A DNA stretch of 64,000 nt from Narthecium ossifragum (GCA_963920575.1 OY986963.1:2208896-2272895); one strand, 5' to 3'. Shown: positions 47,201-60,987, counted from the first letter of the stretch. Made by a program: numbers and translations. The notes: generated by a model not told the origin, from the sequence alone.

Positions 47201-50200
47201 GCAAATAAAGATTCTGTAGAAAACACAACAGATAAGAATGTTAGCATACCAGACTTGCAGCCGCACTGGCCTTTCCATGTTCTTTATTTTTAAATAGCCA
47301 GCTACCTGATGATCCACCACTGGAAGATTCCGATGGAATGGTCATTAACTTATCCTGCATATATTTCAGGGAATGTTACCATATCATGCACAGAACCAAG
47401 GGTAGAAAGTGATAAAATCTCTTTCCCATACAAACCTGACCAAATCCAGCATTCACAAATGCATTCACAAAAGTAGCTGCCAAATTCTGTCGAGCTGAAT
47501 CAAGGCTAGAACTTGTACTTGCTCGGCCATCAATCAAGTGGACCTAATAAACAGCACGTAAAAACATGAATAAGCATATATTGGCACTGATACGACATAT
47601 CTCTTCAAAATATTCAGGATCTAGCTTTTCCATCTTCCCGGCTTAAATGAACACTATCTAATGAATAGGATGCAAATCACAATGGAATGATGCTGGACCT
47701 TAGAGTTTTTACTTGTCCATTCTGAGCAAGATAGCCCAGTTTCATTACTAATAAAACTCCTCATGCCAACAAAAAACAAAGTAATGGGTCTGCCAAGAAA
47801 AGATATGCTCATATCACTACATGACGGATGGAAACAAGAAATAGGATCAAATTAGACTGAGAGAACAAGAAAGAGCAAGCAAATAACTCCAAAAGATAGT
47901 GCATGTAGAGATCTACATGAAGAACAATTAGTGTAGGCTGGCCCATTAGGCAAACTGCAAAGAAAAGAACAACAGAGGCAGGTATATGTAAAACAATATA
48001 ACCATTATAGAACGAAACATGAGCAAACTGCCCGCCAAAGTGTGTAGCAGAAGACAAATAAACACCCTACCCAGAAGATATTAGCTAAAGACCCTTCTTC
48101 AAGATGCATAGATTACATAAACACATCCAATCATGACATGAATGATTTTTAGGAACTAAAACAATTGCAACTCATATTGATTACTACTTTGCAGACAATA
48201 AAGATAAAATCTACAAAGAATCTTATTATGTGACAGAAATTGCTATTTCCATAATCATTACTACTTGTAATGGTATCTATTATCGTTTCGATATAGAAAT
48301 GTCAATACCTTATAAATATCTTCAGGAGACTTGGGTTCCATGACCTCAATATCACGAGCAAGAGTAAGGTATCCTTCACTCAATTTAACATTGTTGACTA
48401 TGTCCTGCAAGGCCTCTCTGTCGTCATCGTCTGCAGCAAAGTCATCATCGAGTTCCAATACAAGACCCTGAATATCAGGGATTGGATCAGTAAAACAAGT
48501 ATGTCACATTAACTATTCCTTGAACAAAGGAAGATAGTCAAATTTCAACACCGAGAACCAAAAAGCATAAAAGCTATGAGACCTAAATTCTATTCCAACT
48601 GTAGACAGCTATTGAAAGGCAGATCATTGTCCCAATCGCCGCAGTCATGGCAGCCACAGTGCAAATACACGCCATTAATGTTTCCCTAGGTGCCATGCCT
48701 TTGGCCATAGACTCGTTGTAGAAGCTAGGATCCTAGAGGGATAATGGCCCACTATAAGGCGGTTTCTAGCGGACTGCAATCATTAAAACAGGTACATTTG
48801 GATTTGTATGAGGTTGGTGGTTTCAGATAGGAACCACGCCCTGATGCTCTTCTCCCAGGCTTCTCCTTATTCCTCTTCCCAGCATTCAATCCTCCCAGCA
48901 ATTACTCCCAACAGAACCACCTAAGCATCAGCCATGTGGTGATGGGGGTCACTGTCAATGTTAGCTTCCTCCTTAGAGGTAGTAGCGAGAGCTAGATTAT
49001 CGATAGTTGAAGATAAACCTGCCATAGGATACATGGAACAAGTCATGCACTCCATCCTTCCCTCCCTCTTCAGAGGTAATAGCAAGAGCTACATTACCAA
49101 CTGCTGAAGCAATGCCCGCCTTATAATTCAGGGCACCAGCAATGGCGCCCACTATCCACCACCATACCTGACCTAGCCCCTACACGCCTGCCTTATTCTT
49201 TATGGAATATTGACAGGGAACATAAATACTCAAGCACAATGGAGCCATACTAGTAAACAAGGGATTTTCTAGAGTCTTTCAGAAAATTGAATCTTCAACA
49301 TGAAGCACATAAACTTACATGGCGTGCTAGCATATAAGAAAATTGCTTCTTCAACAGCAGATCATCAGTTGCCATGTATACCTGCTTCACATACTGCCAT
49401 AAAGTAATAACATAGTGAGTGCATGTTCAGGACTTGTCAATGTTCAAAGTGGGAAACTTCGAAATAAAATGAGTTTCAACAGCAGACCAGAAGGTTATCT
49501 AGCGCAAGGGCAATACGAAGGGCACTCGCAAGGTCCTCAAACTTCATATAAATTGTGAATGCAATGTCTAGAGCCAACACGTCATCTGGACCAGGGAGGT
49601 AGCTGCAAGATGAATAAATAAATATGATTGTCAGAGCCGTTTTGAAGGGGAATAAAAATCGAATGAGCAGCATGTTGCTGTAACACCGCTCATTAGGGGT
49701 GAGCAGAACCGAACCGAACCCGAAAAACCAAACCGAACCGAATTAGTTCGGTCCATTCGGTTCGGTTCGGTTCTTGAAAAAAAATTTCGGTTCTCGGTTC
49801 GGTTCTTGAAAAAAAAATTCGGTTCGGTTCGGGTCAGAACCGAATAACCCGATTACCCATTAACCCGTTAACCTAGACTACCCACTAACCCAAACTACCC
49901 ACTAACCAAAATTTCGGTTCGGTTCCAATTATTTTGGAACCGAAAAATTCGGTTCGGTTCGGTTCCAATGGTAATTCGGTTCGGTTCGGTTCTCTAAAAT
50001 CTGGACCGAAAAAAATTCGGTTCTTCGGTTCTGGACCGAGAACCGAACCGAAGAACCGAATGCTCACCCCTACCGCTCATGCTTCAAGGACCTACAATCT
50101 GTAGCGAACTGCATGAAATCTTTTTACACAGAAGTTGAAAAGATCGCTTCATAATCACAGCTGTAAAAGGGCAGATATTCTTAGCCCTTGATTACAAGGC

Positions 50201-53200
50201 ACTCTTCGATGGAGCAAAGATCCTGGCCAGAATAGCTATTTGCCTCATTCATAAAGTAAATCAAAATGAGTGGGGTGAACTGTATAGCTTCCAAACCCGA
50301 AAAAACAACCAAACACATAGGTAGGATTGGGGAGGGACTTATGCAAGAGATAGCACAGTCCAACTCCAGCAATGAAGAAACAAATGATAATGTGTGATAT
50401 AGGAAAATAGCAACAAATCAAACTTTAAAACATACTTGGAAGAACTGGTAAGGTACAAGCACGCCCTTTCGTAGTTTGTAGCATCAACTTGCTCGACCAA
50501 CAGATCAAGATCTTCAACCTGTGAAGCAAGCTCTTTAATATTTCAGACATACCTGCTTTAAGTATGCCGAATATGAAGAAAATGGTCAAGCCTTACCTCC
50601 ATCAGAAGGTCCACAGCTTCTGGTTCAGCATTGTGCTACACCAGTAAATTAAGATATTAGTTTTAAACAAGACACCACCCCCACCCTCACCCTCACCCTC
50701 CACAAAATGAAATAAAAACGTACGGAGAATGAAATGAAAAGGCTTACAAATTGCAAAAGTGGACAAGGCAAAATATTATAGAAATGCTATAGCATGTTAG
50801 CTGGCACATATCCTAACAATGATACCTTCATGTGAAACGCAACGATCTGTTGCACAAGCTCCATTAGATCATCCACGGGCATATAATCGTCCTGCATGAG
50901 AGAGGGGACAGGAGGTCTTGAGTCATAAGTTCCAGATTCTGAGTGTTAGAAGTCAAAATGGACATTTGTCTAAAGTATATGCCAACATCTGAGTCAAAGA
51001 CTAAAACAAACATATTGTGTTTGCTCAGCTCCTTATAGGGAGCTCTGAAGCTCTAGAGCCAAGACGACCTCAAAACAGTTTTAATCAATCTATCTAGCGC
51101 GCAACTTCAAATTATTCAATAAGCCAAGAAGGCACTCAAAATTCAATAGCAAAGAAGCAAATACAAATCCTACTTAATCATGGAAAAGTTTGCCCCCGAT
51201 GAAATCTTAGATCTTACAAAGCTGCAAAACATTTATAGAATAGTAGCATTCATTCAAAATGGCATATTGTGAATAGTCAAATTAGAGTACTAGACAAGCA
51301 AAGAAATGAAGCAGGCAGACATTTGTGGAAAGACCTTAATCATGATAGAGTTGATTGCTGCTTCTGGTCAATGTAGGTGACAAATGATATTAATGTGAGT
51401 TCTATTTCGATAATATATTCCCAATTTTGCGCTTTAGATAGGATTTATGTCCTCCTAGGAAGATGCATTATAGTAGTACATCAATTTGAGATTTAGCACG
51501 TGTAGTACTTCAGCATGCTATTTTTAGAGTTATCTAAACTCAGATACGATCAACATTCAGTATCTAGGATTATCACATAGGATAAACTTCTATTTGCAAT
51601 ATAGCCATTGTGCTTGGAGCCTTGGAACTTGCCAACCATGTAAGTTACCCAAAATTCCCATTCTCTAAACTATACAATAGTCCTGTCTATTAAAAGGGAA
51701 AAACAAGGAACATTCACACATTACAACAATAATGAGTTTTTCTTGTCCAACTATGACTTAAGGTGCAAACAAAAAAATTCAACTAATATCCAATTATTAC
51801 GTGGGGCCCTAGATAATGCCAAGGGAAGGTGCAATAAACTTTCATGAAAATTTTCACACTTCAGCATTTATGTGAAGATTTTTATCAAACTAACTAGGTC
51901 AAAATGCAAGTAGCGGGTGATCTTTTGACATCCATCAAAGCACTTGAAAACTTCTGTAAGGCTGATTACTGACATGAAATGATATAGTAAAAGGAAGGTT
52001 AGCAAAACCAACAAAACACCTTTATTGATAAAGTTTTAAGATGCAAAGACGTTGTGTTGTCTGCAGATATACAAGTCCCAAAGCACCTCTGACCAATTCA
52101 GGAGTGGAAAAGAAAATTTTTGAAGGCCAACACATAGAAATCTACTAAATTAGTAGATAGGATCACATCTTCTGTATAGTAAATACTATGGGAGATGAGG
52201 CTGACCTGGCGTTTTGCAAATTCTTGTGCAATTTCCCCAGCAAGGTTCCTGTTATAACAGAATACAAATGAGAAAACAAGCATTAAGACTCTAATTTCCA
52301 ATCTGACCAACTTCCATAGACTAAGGGCTCGTTTGGTTTGGGGATAGAAAAGTTGAGGATAAGTGGGGATAAGGGATTTTGGGGATAAATAGAAAAGGTG
52401 GAGGTAAGGGATTTTGGGTGGAAAAAGTGGGGATAATGAGTAATGATTGAAAATGGGAATAAATCAGTAATGATTGATTAGGGATAAACGGGGATAAGAG
52501 ATTTTGGTGCTTGGGGATAAAATAGGGGATAAGGGGGGTATCCCCACCCTATCACCGAACCAAACGGGGGGCTAATAGATTGAGGAGGGCTAATTTCTTT
52601 TATCATTAAATAAATGAAGAATCCAGCTTCAGTTGATTGCGGAAAACCCTCTTGAGGGGGAGTAAAATTCTAGACAAATATGAAGATAAGCATATGCAAG
52701 TTATTCACTCAAACTGGACAAAACACTAATTTCAATCTTAACTAGCCGCTGCTCCAAATGTCTATCCACCTTATATGTCAAAATGCAGGGACCAACAAGA
52801 TTGGATGAGAAACTTACAATGAAGTGCATCTGGAGAATGATATCAATATAGATAGATGAAACAAAAAAGCAGACCCTACATTCTTCTAAAAAATATATAT
52901 TCAGTAGAAAGGGTATCAATCACAAAAAGCCCCAGACAGAGTTCCCAATAAGCTAAAAACCCTTTAAGGGCTTCATAGACAGCATTACTATCTCTGCATG
53001 TGGCCCAATATATTATAATTTGGACAACGTTAGACAAGACATTAAAAGATTTGACAAACAAGAGTTGGTTATAGCTAGGCCCAGCTTAGGATGCAAATAT
53101 TACTATTCTTCTTGTGATCTGTCAAGTCCTCTCTAAACCCTTATTAGTTGGCCTTTCTATGCTCAAAAAGGGTTGCATCCCCTTCCAATAACAGCATCTA

Positions 53201-55250
53201 TTCCCCTTAAGATGTCCTGTCCAGTACTAACTTTGTCTGCATTTCAATAGATATCACCTGCCTGAATGTCAAGGCAATTCTAAATTATGCGAAGGATTAG
53301 CCTCACCACAAAGGGAAGCTTAAAATGTTTAATGCACAAAGAAAATTACATTTCCAGATAGTAGGTATAAGCTAAAGAACGAAGAAAAGAAGAAACATCA
53401 TTCTCAAAGATGAATGTCAACCATCACCATCCCAGAGTTCTATTCGGATAAAGTTCCTTACCTGACATATTCATGACCCCAGGAACCAATGTCACCCTTT
53501 GAACCTAAAAGCCTGTACTTCAAACTCTCCTAAGAGAAAAAAGAAAGTAATAGCTTAACCATTGCTTCGAGAAAAAATATTACAAAATAAAAAATGGGCA
53601 TCAAACAAGCAGATAAAGAAACATATTAGGTTGACCATAGTGACAAGAAAGGATGATATATGCTATCAGCTAGTCATGTGACATTTGATAAACAAATCAA
53701 GATGCTATAGTTTAGAGGCGGGTATTAACTTTCCAATAAAGAGCATTTAGCCCTCGTTTGGTTGAAGGATAAGGGGGGATAACCCCACTTTATCCCCCTT
53801 ATCCCCACTTTTTACCCAAACACCAAAGTAGGGATAGGGGGCTCTACCACTATTCCACCTAGCCCATTCCTCTCTACTTTTTCTTACCCCCATTCCTTAA
53901 CCCCACTTTTTCTTACCCGTAACCCCTCTTATCCCTATTCCCATTTAACCCCGAACCAAACGGGGGCTTAGTAACCACCAAGAGAAAAGAAATAAAACAA
54001 TCAGACAATTGCAAATACTGTTTTCAAAAAGGAAGTTGTGATTCAGCTACTTCTCCAGAGATATATTATCCTCAAAGTTGCAATTAGAACAAATTATTTG
54101 TGGAGTAAATATGCTTCATTTAATGAAACATTAACCCCACAAATTGTAGTTAGAACAGATTGTTACGTTGTAAAAAGGAATATGCAATCAGCTTGTCACA
54201 GATGTTTTCTTCTTTCTTCATAATTACAAGGTACTGCATTCAAAAGTCATTAATTATCCAGAAACACCAGAGAAAATGTGGGCATTCTGACAGAAGTTCT
54301 GTCATGGTTTCCTACTTTTTCCTATTTAACATGGATGCAACTGCTACTGCGCGATGAAGGCACATAAACGATGTCAAACTTCTGTGCCATGAATATGAAT
54401 TACGCAAAAATAATAGCAAAAATAATAGCAAAAATAGATTAGCATATATTGACAAATTTGAAGAATTCTACATACCCTTTCACCCTCGACAGACATAGTG
54501 AGAGCCAGCACAGATAATATGTCGGCAAGATACGTCTGCATTCATAAAAGCAAAAATTGATGAGGTACTGATACATGTCAAAATGAAAGAAAAACCACAG
54601 TATGGATCCTAGCAATCAGAACCTTAATGTCAGAATTGGCCATCAACTCAAAGTATTGTTTCAAAGTCAAGTAGTGGGGACGAAGGAACTTGAGAGGCTT
54701 AGGAACAGAAGTCATCGAGCTCGTGGCCGTCCGGATCTCCTGCCTATAAATACAAATATAATTGCAACACATATTTATAACCCTGAATTGCAGTCAAATT
54801 CAATGCGTTTCTTTCTAGCACAATATGCCAGTATAACCTAGGAGTTGATGCCAAGAACTAGTCCAAGAACCTATCTTTCTGCGCCATACCACATTACCCA
54901 AAATAAGTAGAACAACGTAGGAATTACCTCATGCTCTCTAGAGCAAGCTTCTGAACGCCAGGGTCGGCGTCCTGGACGCGCTCAACGTACAACTCGAGCT
55001 GTTGCTTGAGGGCAAGGTCCTCCTCCGACTGCAAATTGATCATCGGACGCCCAGGGTCAGCATCCAGTGTAGACCGCGAGGGAATTATTTACTAGGGTTT
55101 TAAAACAAAGAATGGAGATAATAAGAGAGATCGGATCACCAGGTCTTCTTCTTTCTTCTCGTCCTTCTTCTTCTTGGGATCCTTCGAGGGGGGCTTACTC
55201 GCAGCTTGCTCGGCGCCGGCGGAGCTGCTAGGGTTCGGATCAGGGGCCAT
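44220..55250 (-). CDS. RPN1: 26S proteasome regulatory subunit RPN1
   Basis: Twenty-five exons total 2673 bases (890 aa): 55250-55140, 55028-54928, 54743-54623, 54535-54476, 53529-53462, 52248-52206, 50891-50826, 50635-50597, 50518-50436, 49602-49488, 49393-49319, 48467-48309, 47543-47436, 47354-47250, 47138-46998, 46918-46814, 46736-46515, 46016-45903, 45795-45580, 45308-45249, 45179-45066, 44978-44893, 44806-44698, 44585-44407 and 44292-44220. All are GT-AG and in phase. It starts [20 protein letters not shown], then a Lys/Glu-rich segment. Conserved blocks include [30 protein letters not shown], the proteasome/cyclosome repeats ([54 protein letters not shown]) and [22 protein letters not shown]1 is a scaffold of the 19S base that docks ubiquitin receptors and UBP6. 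Confidence 0.96.
49694..50072. mobile_element. hAT-like MITE in an RPN1 intron, rich in GGTTCGGTTC
   Basis: TAGGGGTGAGCA at the left end and its complement TGCTCACCCCTA at the right form 12-base terminal inverted repeats. CCGCTCAT flanks both ends (49686-49693 and 50073-50080), a perfect 8-base target duplication as in hAT elements. The 379-base body is dominated by GGTTCGGTTC/GAACCGAACC repeats and has no open frame. It lies in the intron 49603-50435. Confidence 0.92.
52325..52572. mobile_element. PIF/Harbinger-like MITE in an RPN1 intron (copy 1)
   Basis: Ends GGGCTCGTTTGGTT and AACCAAACGGGGGGC are imperfect inverted repeats flanked by TAA (52322-52324 and 52573-52575). The body is rich in GGGGATAA. 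A TAA/TTA target duplication and GTTTGGTT ends suit Harbinger-type MITEs. Confidence 0.8.
53750..53967. mobile_element. PIF/Harbinger-like MITE in an RPN1 intron (copy 2)
   Basis: GCCCTCGTTTGGTT and AACCAAACGGGGGC are 14-base inverted repeats with one mismatch, flanked by TTA on both sides (53747-53749 and 53968-53970). The interior (GGATAACCCCACTTTATCCC, TTTTTACCCAAACACCAAA) is shared with the copy at 61851. Confidence 0.88.
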
Positions 55251-55668
55251 GGTGGTGGTCGAGATGTGGCAAAGATAACCTAGGCGTAGCGAGAGAGGGG
55301 ATAAATAGGGGAGAGCAAAGTAGCTTGCACAGAGGAAAAAGATTTCCAGCCGTCAAAGAGTGTTTTTAACAGGTCGGTTTTGAACTTGGATCCGAGTTTA
55401 TCTCGGATTGAGAGATCAAGATCCGAAAGCCATGCTCGATTTGTACCCGTATTATTGGATCTATAGCTTACTTTGTTAATGGGTTTCATGTCGAGCCTAA
55501 TTGGACTCGGCAACGACCCTTTTAACTTGTGTAGATTAGACTGGAACAGGTTTATATGTTAGCCCAAGCTGACTCCTTGAATAAAAAGGACGAGTGAAAT
55601 GTTTCCAAACCACTTTTATCCTTTCCAAGTTATATGTTTCAGCTATATCTGGGCATCTATAAAGACAC
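55251..55668. promoter_or_regulatory. RPN1 promoter region
   Basis: Upstream of the RPN1 ATG and bounded by a hAT-like element. GGGATAAATAGGGG (55297-55310) could be the leader or core promoter on the opposite strand. No specific regulatory motif was recognised. Confidence 0.4.
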
Positions 55669-56740
55669 ACGGTGGCAATTTGGGTTCGCGGGTTGGATTC
55701 GAGTAGGGTTGAGCACCAATATCTCGACCCAAAAGCCAAACCTTAAACCGACCCGTTTAATAAACGTGTCGGATTTGTTACCCCAAAACTGACCTGATAT
55801 TAAACGGGTTAATCCAACCTGACTCACCTAACCCATTTATTAAACTAGTCGGGTCGGGTTGGCAGGTTGATTCAACATGTTTGCATATAATTCTCTATTT
55901 TCATTTTTTAAAAATTCGTGATTATATTAATTCTAAACTTGTTTTGATAATGTCCATATATTCATGACGATAAAATAATGATTTGATGTTTATATCCGTC
56001 AATTTAAATCATTTATATCTTAATTTTTAAAAAGTTCTTGTACTGACGGTCGATCTCAGTATCGACGGTGAGTTGGCACGGTCGATGCTCCTAACTTAGC
56101 CATGTTGGAGCTAAGCTGACAATTGAACCACGCATTGATTTTGGAATGACGTTCTCTTGACAGAGAAATATGGTCGATGAATGGATCGACCATGAGTGAA
56201 TTAAAGGGGATGCATAAATAGACCGTCAACGAACGATGCACGGATCGATTGCGAGCTTTGTTGATCAAGATTAAAAATTAAATGTCGATTGGTTGACGAA
56301 TGATGCACGGATCGACCGCAAACTTTGTTGATTAAAATTGAAGATCGATCAAAACATCGACCCTAGATGCATCATTTCCTCACAGAGATTGACGATCGAT
56401 GTGACGGTGAATGCGTGGATTGACCGTGAAATTTGAAGGCTGTATTTTGAGTTTAATGGCTGAAACGACAATCGAGTATACGCAGACTCAAAAATACTCG
56501 AAAAGCTTAAAAAAAATAATGGATTTGGACATATCATGGATTGATAATTGGTTCACATGTGACATGTGATTAATGAGTCACGGGTCAACCGCCCGACTCA
56601 ACCCGCACCCGACCAATATATTGACGGGTCATAAACGAGTTTACTCGACCAGACCCGAACCTGAATATAACCAACCCTAACCCACTAATTTCAAGTCAGG
56701 TCGGGTTGACACAGGTAAGAACCCCAACTGCCACCCCTAA
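55669..56740. mobile_element. hAT-like element with a nested LTR-derived segment
   Basis: AAAGACAC flanks both ends (55661-55668 and 56741-56748), an 8-base target duplication. The left end ACGGTGGCAATTTGGGTT matches the complement of the right end, AGGGGTGGCAGTTGGGGTT. Outer parts are rich in CGGGTTGG/CCAACCCG motifs. Between about 55900 and 56560 the composition changes to sequence related to the LTR at 32036, so an older element has been split by a second insertion or acquired that sequence. Confidence 0.78.
55931..56500 (+). mobile_element. LTR-like segment related to 32036-32720
   Basis: TTCTAAACTTGTTTTGATAA, GATAAAATAATGATTTGATG and TTTATATCCGTCAATTTAAA parallel 32044 onward almost base for base. 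Both then carry GGTCGAT/ATCGACCG motifs at intervals and end near a CAGACTCAAAAATA-like phrase. No coding domain. Confidence 0.65.
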
Positions 56741-57194
56741 AAAGACACTCAAATTAACGGTATGCATGTTGTGGAGAAAGCTTTATCAGGCAATTATGAA
56801 TAGTGGATATCACTTTCCTTCTCACAAGTTCAAATACAGCGGAACATACATTGATGTTTCTAGAGAATTAAAGGAATGCCCAGGAATTTAGATAACCGCT
56901 GCACTAATAATTTCTCATCAACCATCCTGCTGCGGCCAGCAAATCATGGAACAAATTAAAGAGAATTATCGTATAGCAAATCCATGAAAACTAGGGATAC
57001 TACACAGACGGCATTACAATTGTATGGCCCAACTCAACCATACAAGCTTGCTCTCAGCATTGAAAACACCTAGGCATAAATCAAGTTCGCAAAGCAAGAG
57101 TTTCAGACAAATTCATAAAGAAGATAATTCTAGCAGCAAATCTTTTCAGCGGCGAAGGAGAGTAAATGCGCCTGACTTTTAGGTTCCTGGACTT

Positions 57195-59800
57195 TTATTC
57201 AACCACAGCTAGCAAATCACCTGCTTTGCAGAAACAGTGTTTTGCATCTGTCCCCAAATCCACCTGTGTGTGCATAACCAAAATTATAAAACAAAGTTTC
57301 AATCACGTTCAGAGAAAATTGGAAAATTAGTGCCAAGCTAGACCAGAAGCCTATAATTCATCTCAAATGCTTCAAAGATGAAATATGCATAATGCTTAAC
57401 GTGCAAGCATGTGCCGGAGGTGCTAGTGTTATACGAGATAAAGGAACAACAAGATAAATCAAATAAATAGTAAGAACACATACCTCATATGCATTGATGT
57501 CCGAAAACAAAACCTGCCACAAGACGAGTATTAGCCTCTCAAACAAAGCTACCAAAAACTATTAGCAGAAATGGAGGTAGAGGATAGCAGTAAATAAATG
57601 GACATTTCCTGTCAGAACTCAGAAGTGTGAACCCGAGGGAAATGGTAAGAAACCTATGGCATGGATACAAGAGAGGATAGAAATATGGTAGACGAATCTG
57701 AATACTTGATGCAGACTCGAGCTTGTACTTAAGCAAATATTAGATGATTTCATTAAAATGCATCTTAAAAGTTAAAAGACTAATCTCAGGTCACAAACAG
57801 TAACAGTTTGATATAAAGCTACTCTATGGTGAAACTTTAAGAGGGATTAGCTTGATTTACAATATTCCAATGAGACGGAAAGCTACTTTGATGTCATCTG
57901 TAAAAATGTGAGCCACTGATAGTGGGAAAAAGCAAAATTATCAAATTATTTCAGCATCTAAATATAGCCCTCTCTTGTCACTGTCAAGCAGGATCACTAC
58001 CAGAATAGCATATACACCACGTGAGCAAGCCAATGCGAAGAAGTTTAGTTGGTTTTAGGTATAAACAATGCACCAATAAGTTTACATTGGTGAATGACAT
58101 ACATCCAATTAACACAGCAGTTGCTCAACAAAGAGAATTTTCTAATGCATCAAACAACAACGGCCAACTGCTATTTACAGCAACATCGTATACTGGTATT
58201 GTATGCTATGCTCCAAATAGCTGGGATAAAGGCTGCATACAAAGGTCAAGGCTGTCTCCACATTTTTTCAAAAATAAAAACTAAAAAAATTGAACGTCTT
58301 CCAAGGATTACTGCACCGTGGCACCCACACTATACATGTGTCTGCACAGGGTCTGTGCCGGTACATGTAGCGGAGCCTGAAGAACTCCGCACCAAGTATC
58401 AGCCCAGTAATCCCATTGCTGTGTTCTAATGCTCATTTATTGGTGCACTATTCATGACTGAGGTGAATAAAATAAATAATTCACGTCTAGGATTGCTATA
58501 GGGTTCAAATGAAGCAACAATTGCTGGCCATTAACCTTATCTATAGTCAACACGGCATACCACATCAACTTTAACTAAGTGAATTTGTCGGCGAAAGATA
58601 GTGACCACTTATCATATCAATGCATGATATGAGACATAATATATTGGAAAATCTTAAGATTCTTGAACAATGCTCAACTCCGCTTCATGCATTATTGAGG
58701 ACTTAACTGCTGATTCATGTATTCGTTGAACCACAGCTTCTTACATGAACCATACGCCTCAACTATTAAGAGGGAACATGCATAAGCATTGTCAAACACT
58801 ACTCCCGACAAAAGGCTAAGCAGGCACCTCAACTTCATGGCTGCCAGTGAGGGATATCGATGTTAGCCACCTGGTCATGAAGAAAAGGGACATCGATTGA
58901 GCTGAGAGGTGAGCAATGACGCTTTAAAACTTCGAGGTTGCTTTTGTTCGCCAAAGTTTATGTAGCCTACTATGTGCTTGATGTCAATGCATGGAGATTT
59001 GTTACTCGATTGACCATTTGGACTACAAAAGGAAACTTAAAGAGGAACTACATGATCACTCCTGGCAAAGAAAGCCATAATTGGCACAGCAAATAGCCCT
59101 GAATCAAAGCATCACATTGGAATTCCAACCACAGATAGATTTTTGCATTGGTAATAGGAATGATGAAATAAGAACAAAAGAAGAAAACATAGCATCAGCT
59201 CACCTTTTTACCCGCTTCCACTTCCCCAACATCGGCACCCACGGATAGAATCTGTCAAAGATTGAGTGTGAACAAGACTAAATGACGCTCTGCATACACT
59301 CTAATTAGATAATTAAAATGGCTCTTAGTTTCTTCACCTCGCCCATTAGGTATCGTTCGAATTTAACAGCTGATTTCGGAAGCAAAACTCCTCCTGCGGA
59401 TTTCTGCACCACAGATGTTTGATTAAAACCAAATAGAACTGCCTATCCTTCTATGGAACTCATTCAACGATTAGGGAAACAAAGAGGGTGTGTAAGATCA
59501 AGATGGGATGAGGAGTGGGGGACCTGGGGGAGCTCCTCGAGGCGAATGAGGACTCTATCGGCTTGCGGAACGACCTGCGATGAGAGCAAACAAAATCTCA
59601 GTGGTGTAAATCTTCTTCGAAACCACGAACACGAGAGAAGAGAGTAGAGAGAGGGTGGTGCGTGTGGAAACCTTGGAGGGCTCCCATTGCTTGGTCAAGG
59701 CGGAGACCCGAACAGAGCTACGGTGCGAGACGGCGAGGCTTCGCGGCCGCGGAGAGGAGAGGAAGAGAGGCTTGGGGGCTGTGAGGAAAGAGGATGCCAT
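57195..59800 (-). CDS. CPN10: chloroplast 10-kDa chaperonin (CPN10)
   Basis: Six exons: 59800-59672, 59574-59524, 59403-59338, 59251-59204, 57513-57484 and 57263-57195. They give 393 bases and 130 aa, all GT-AG and in phase. Residues 1-36 (MASSFLTAPKPLFLSSPRPR..) are a Ser/Arg-rich plastid transit peptide. The rest is one Cpn10 domain: KVVPQADRVLIRLEELPQ, the mobile loop KSAGGVLLPKSAVKFE, GEILSVGADVG, VEAGKKVLFSDINAYE and VDLGTDAKHCFCKAGDLLAVVE. A single-domain plastid co-chaperonin caps Cpn60 alongside the double-domain CPN20. A Met 11 codons upstream (59833) is also in frame, but MASS gives the usual transit-peptide start. The fourth intron (57514-59203) is long and shows no element. Confidence 0.94.
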
Positions 59801-60987
59801 GGGAGAGCTCGGGATGCGACGAAGAGGGGGCAACGGTCGAGACGATAGGATTGCTGGATATGTGGGAGTGTCGGGAAATAGCGCCGGCTTTCTAGAGAGT
59901 TCGATGGGGGCGAAGGGGTTTATCGGATCGGTTAGAGGTTTCGATCAGATCGGGTCTGGACCCAATAAGTCCGATTTGGTTCTCTTGGTTCTATTGCCCT
60001 GGCCAATCACTGATGAACATAATAAGATCGGCTATGGACAATAAATAATAATAAAAAGGCTAGTTTATTTCGTAAGAAAATAAATTAACTATTAATGTTA
60101 TGGACTACTAAAATGGTGAGAATTTAAATCATTGATCTTATGAACTACTCCAACGCAAACAAAAGCGAAAAACAAAAAAACTTTAGAGGAACAAAAAATT
60201 GGAAGTCCTTACAAAAAGGAAAATAACCGGGACACTAGGGGAGAGTAGCAGTCTTGGAGTTATATGCAAGGATGAGCAAGATGAAATGCCATGGAAAGAA
60301 TCAAGCATCTCCTTCGCTGGAAAGCAAACGAAAAAGTGTGCCGGATTCCACTAGGTGAAGGCCGCGTTAGTCCTTTGTATGATATATTGTGGGGTGTGGG
60401 GCATTTTTCTACTTTTTTAAGGGGTGAGTTGTTTATACCCCTAGAGAAAGTAATGCATCATGCACGTGCTGATAGTATCGCTAGACATATGAGAGCTTCG
60501 TTGTGTGATATTGGGTTCCTTTTCTACGAATCCTCCAGCTGTATATGTATGTTTTGTAGTCGGTTTTCGACGTTTTTATTTTCAGCTCAATTATGAAGGA
60601 AAAAAAGGCTTGTTATGAATAGAGCAATCAAGAAATACATCACTGTAGCTCTATTTCCAGCCCAAAACATATACGTATGAAGTTAATTTAGACAATAACA
60701 GTGCTTGTTGATACAATTAGTTCTGTTTCTTTTATACAATCACTACTCTCATACCATTATATCAATGGTCCAATCTCATCAAACAATCCATATCATTATT
60801 AATAAAAATATTGATAGGGATTTAGATGTTAAACATCTAGGCTGTGTTGGATGAGATTTAAAAAAAGAGCCGTGATATATAGTCAACCTTATATGGCTAT
60901 TCTGGATTGATGACACATAGCAATCCGTATTTTCGCATATTTAGACCTTAGGTCACGTAGCAATCCAGGATTTCGCATATTTAGACC
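59801..60987. other. CPN10 promoter and spacer with a 40-base tandem duplication
   Basis: CACATAGCAATCCGTA..TTTAGACCTTAGGT at 60914-60953 is repeated at 60954-60993. A frame at 60291-60596 (+) has no family features or splice context and is not called. The rest is AT-rich spacer. Confidence 0.5.

Noticed and set aside
55900..56560. CRISPR-like regular repeats of GGTCGAT motifs
   Set aside because: Spacing is irregular, units diverge and the context is an LTR remnant in a plant genome; not an array.
60291..60596. 101-codon plus-strand frame
   Set aside because: No recognisable family, no splice or promoter context; kept as spacer.
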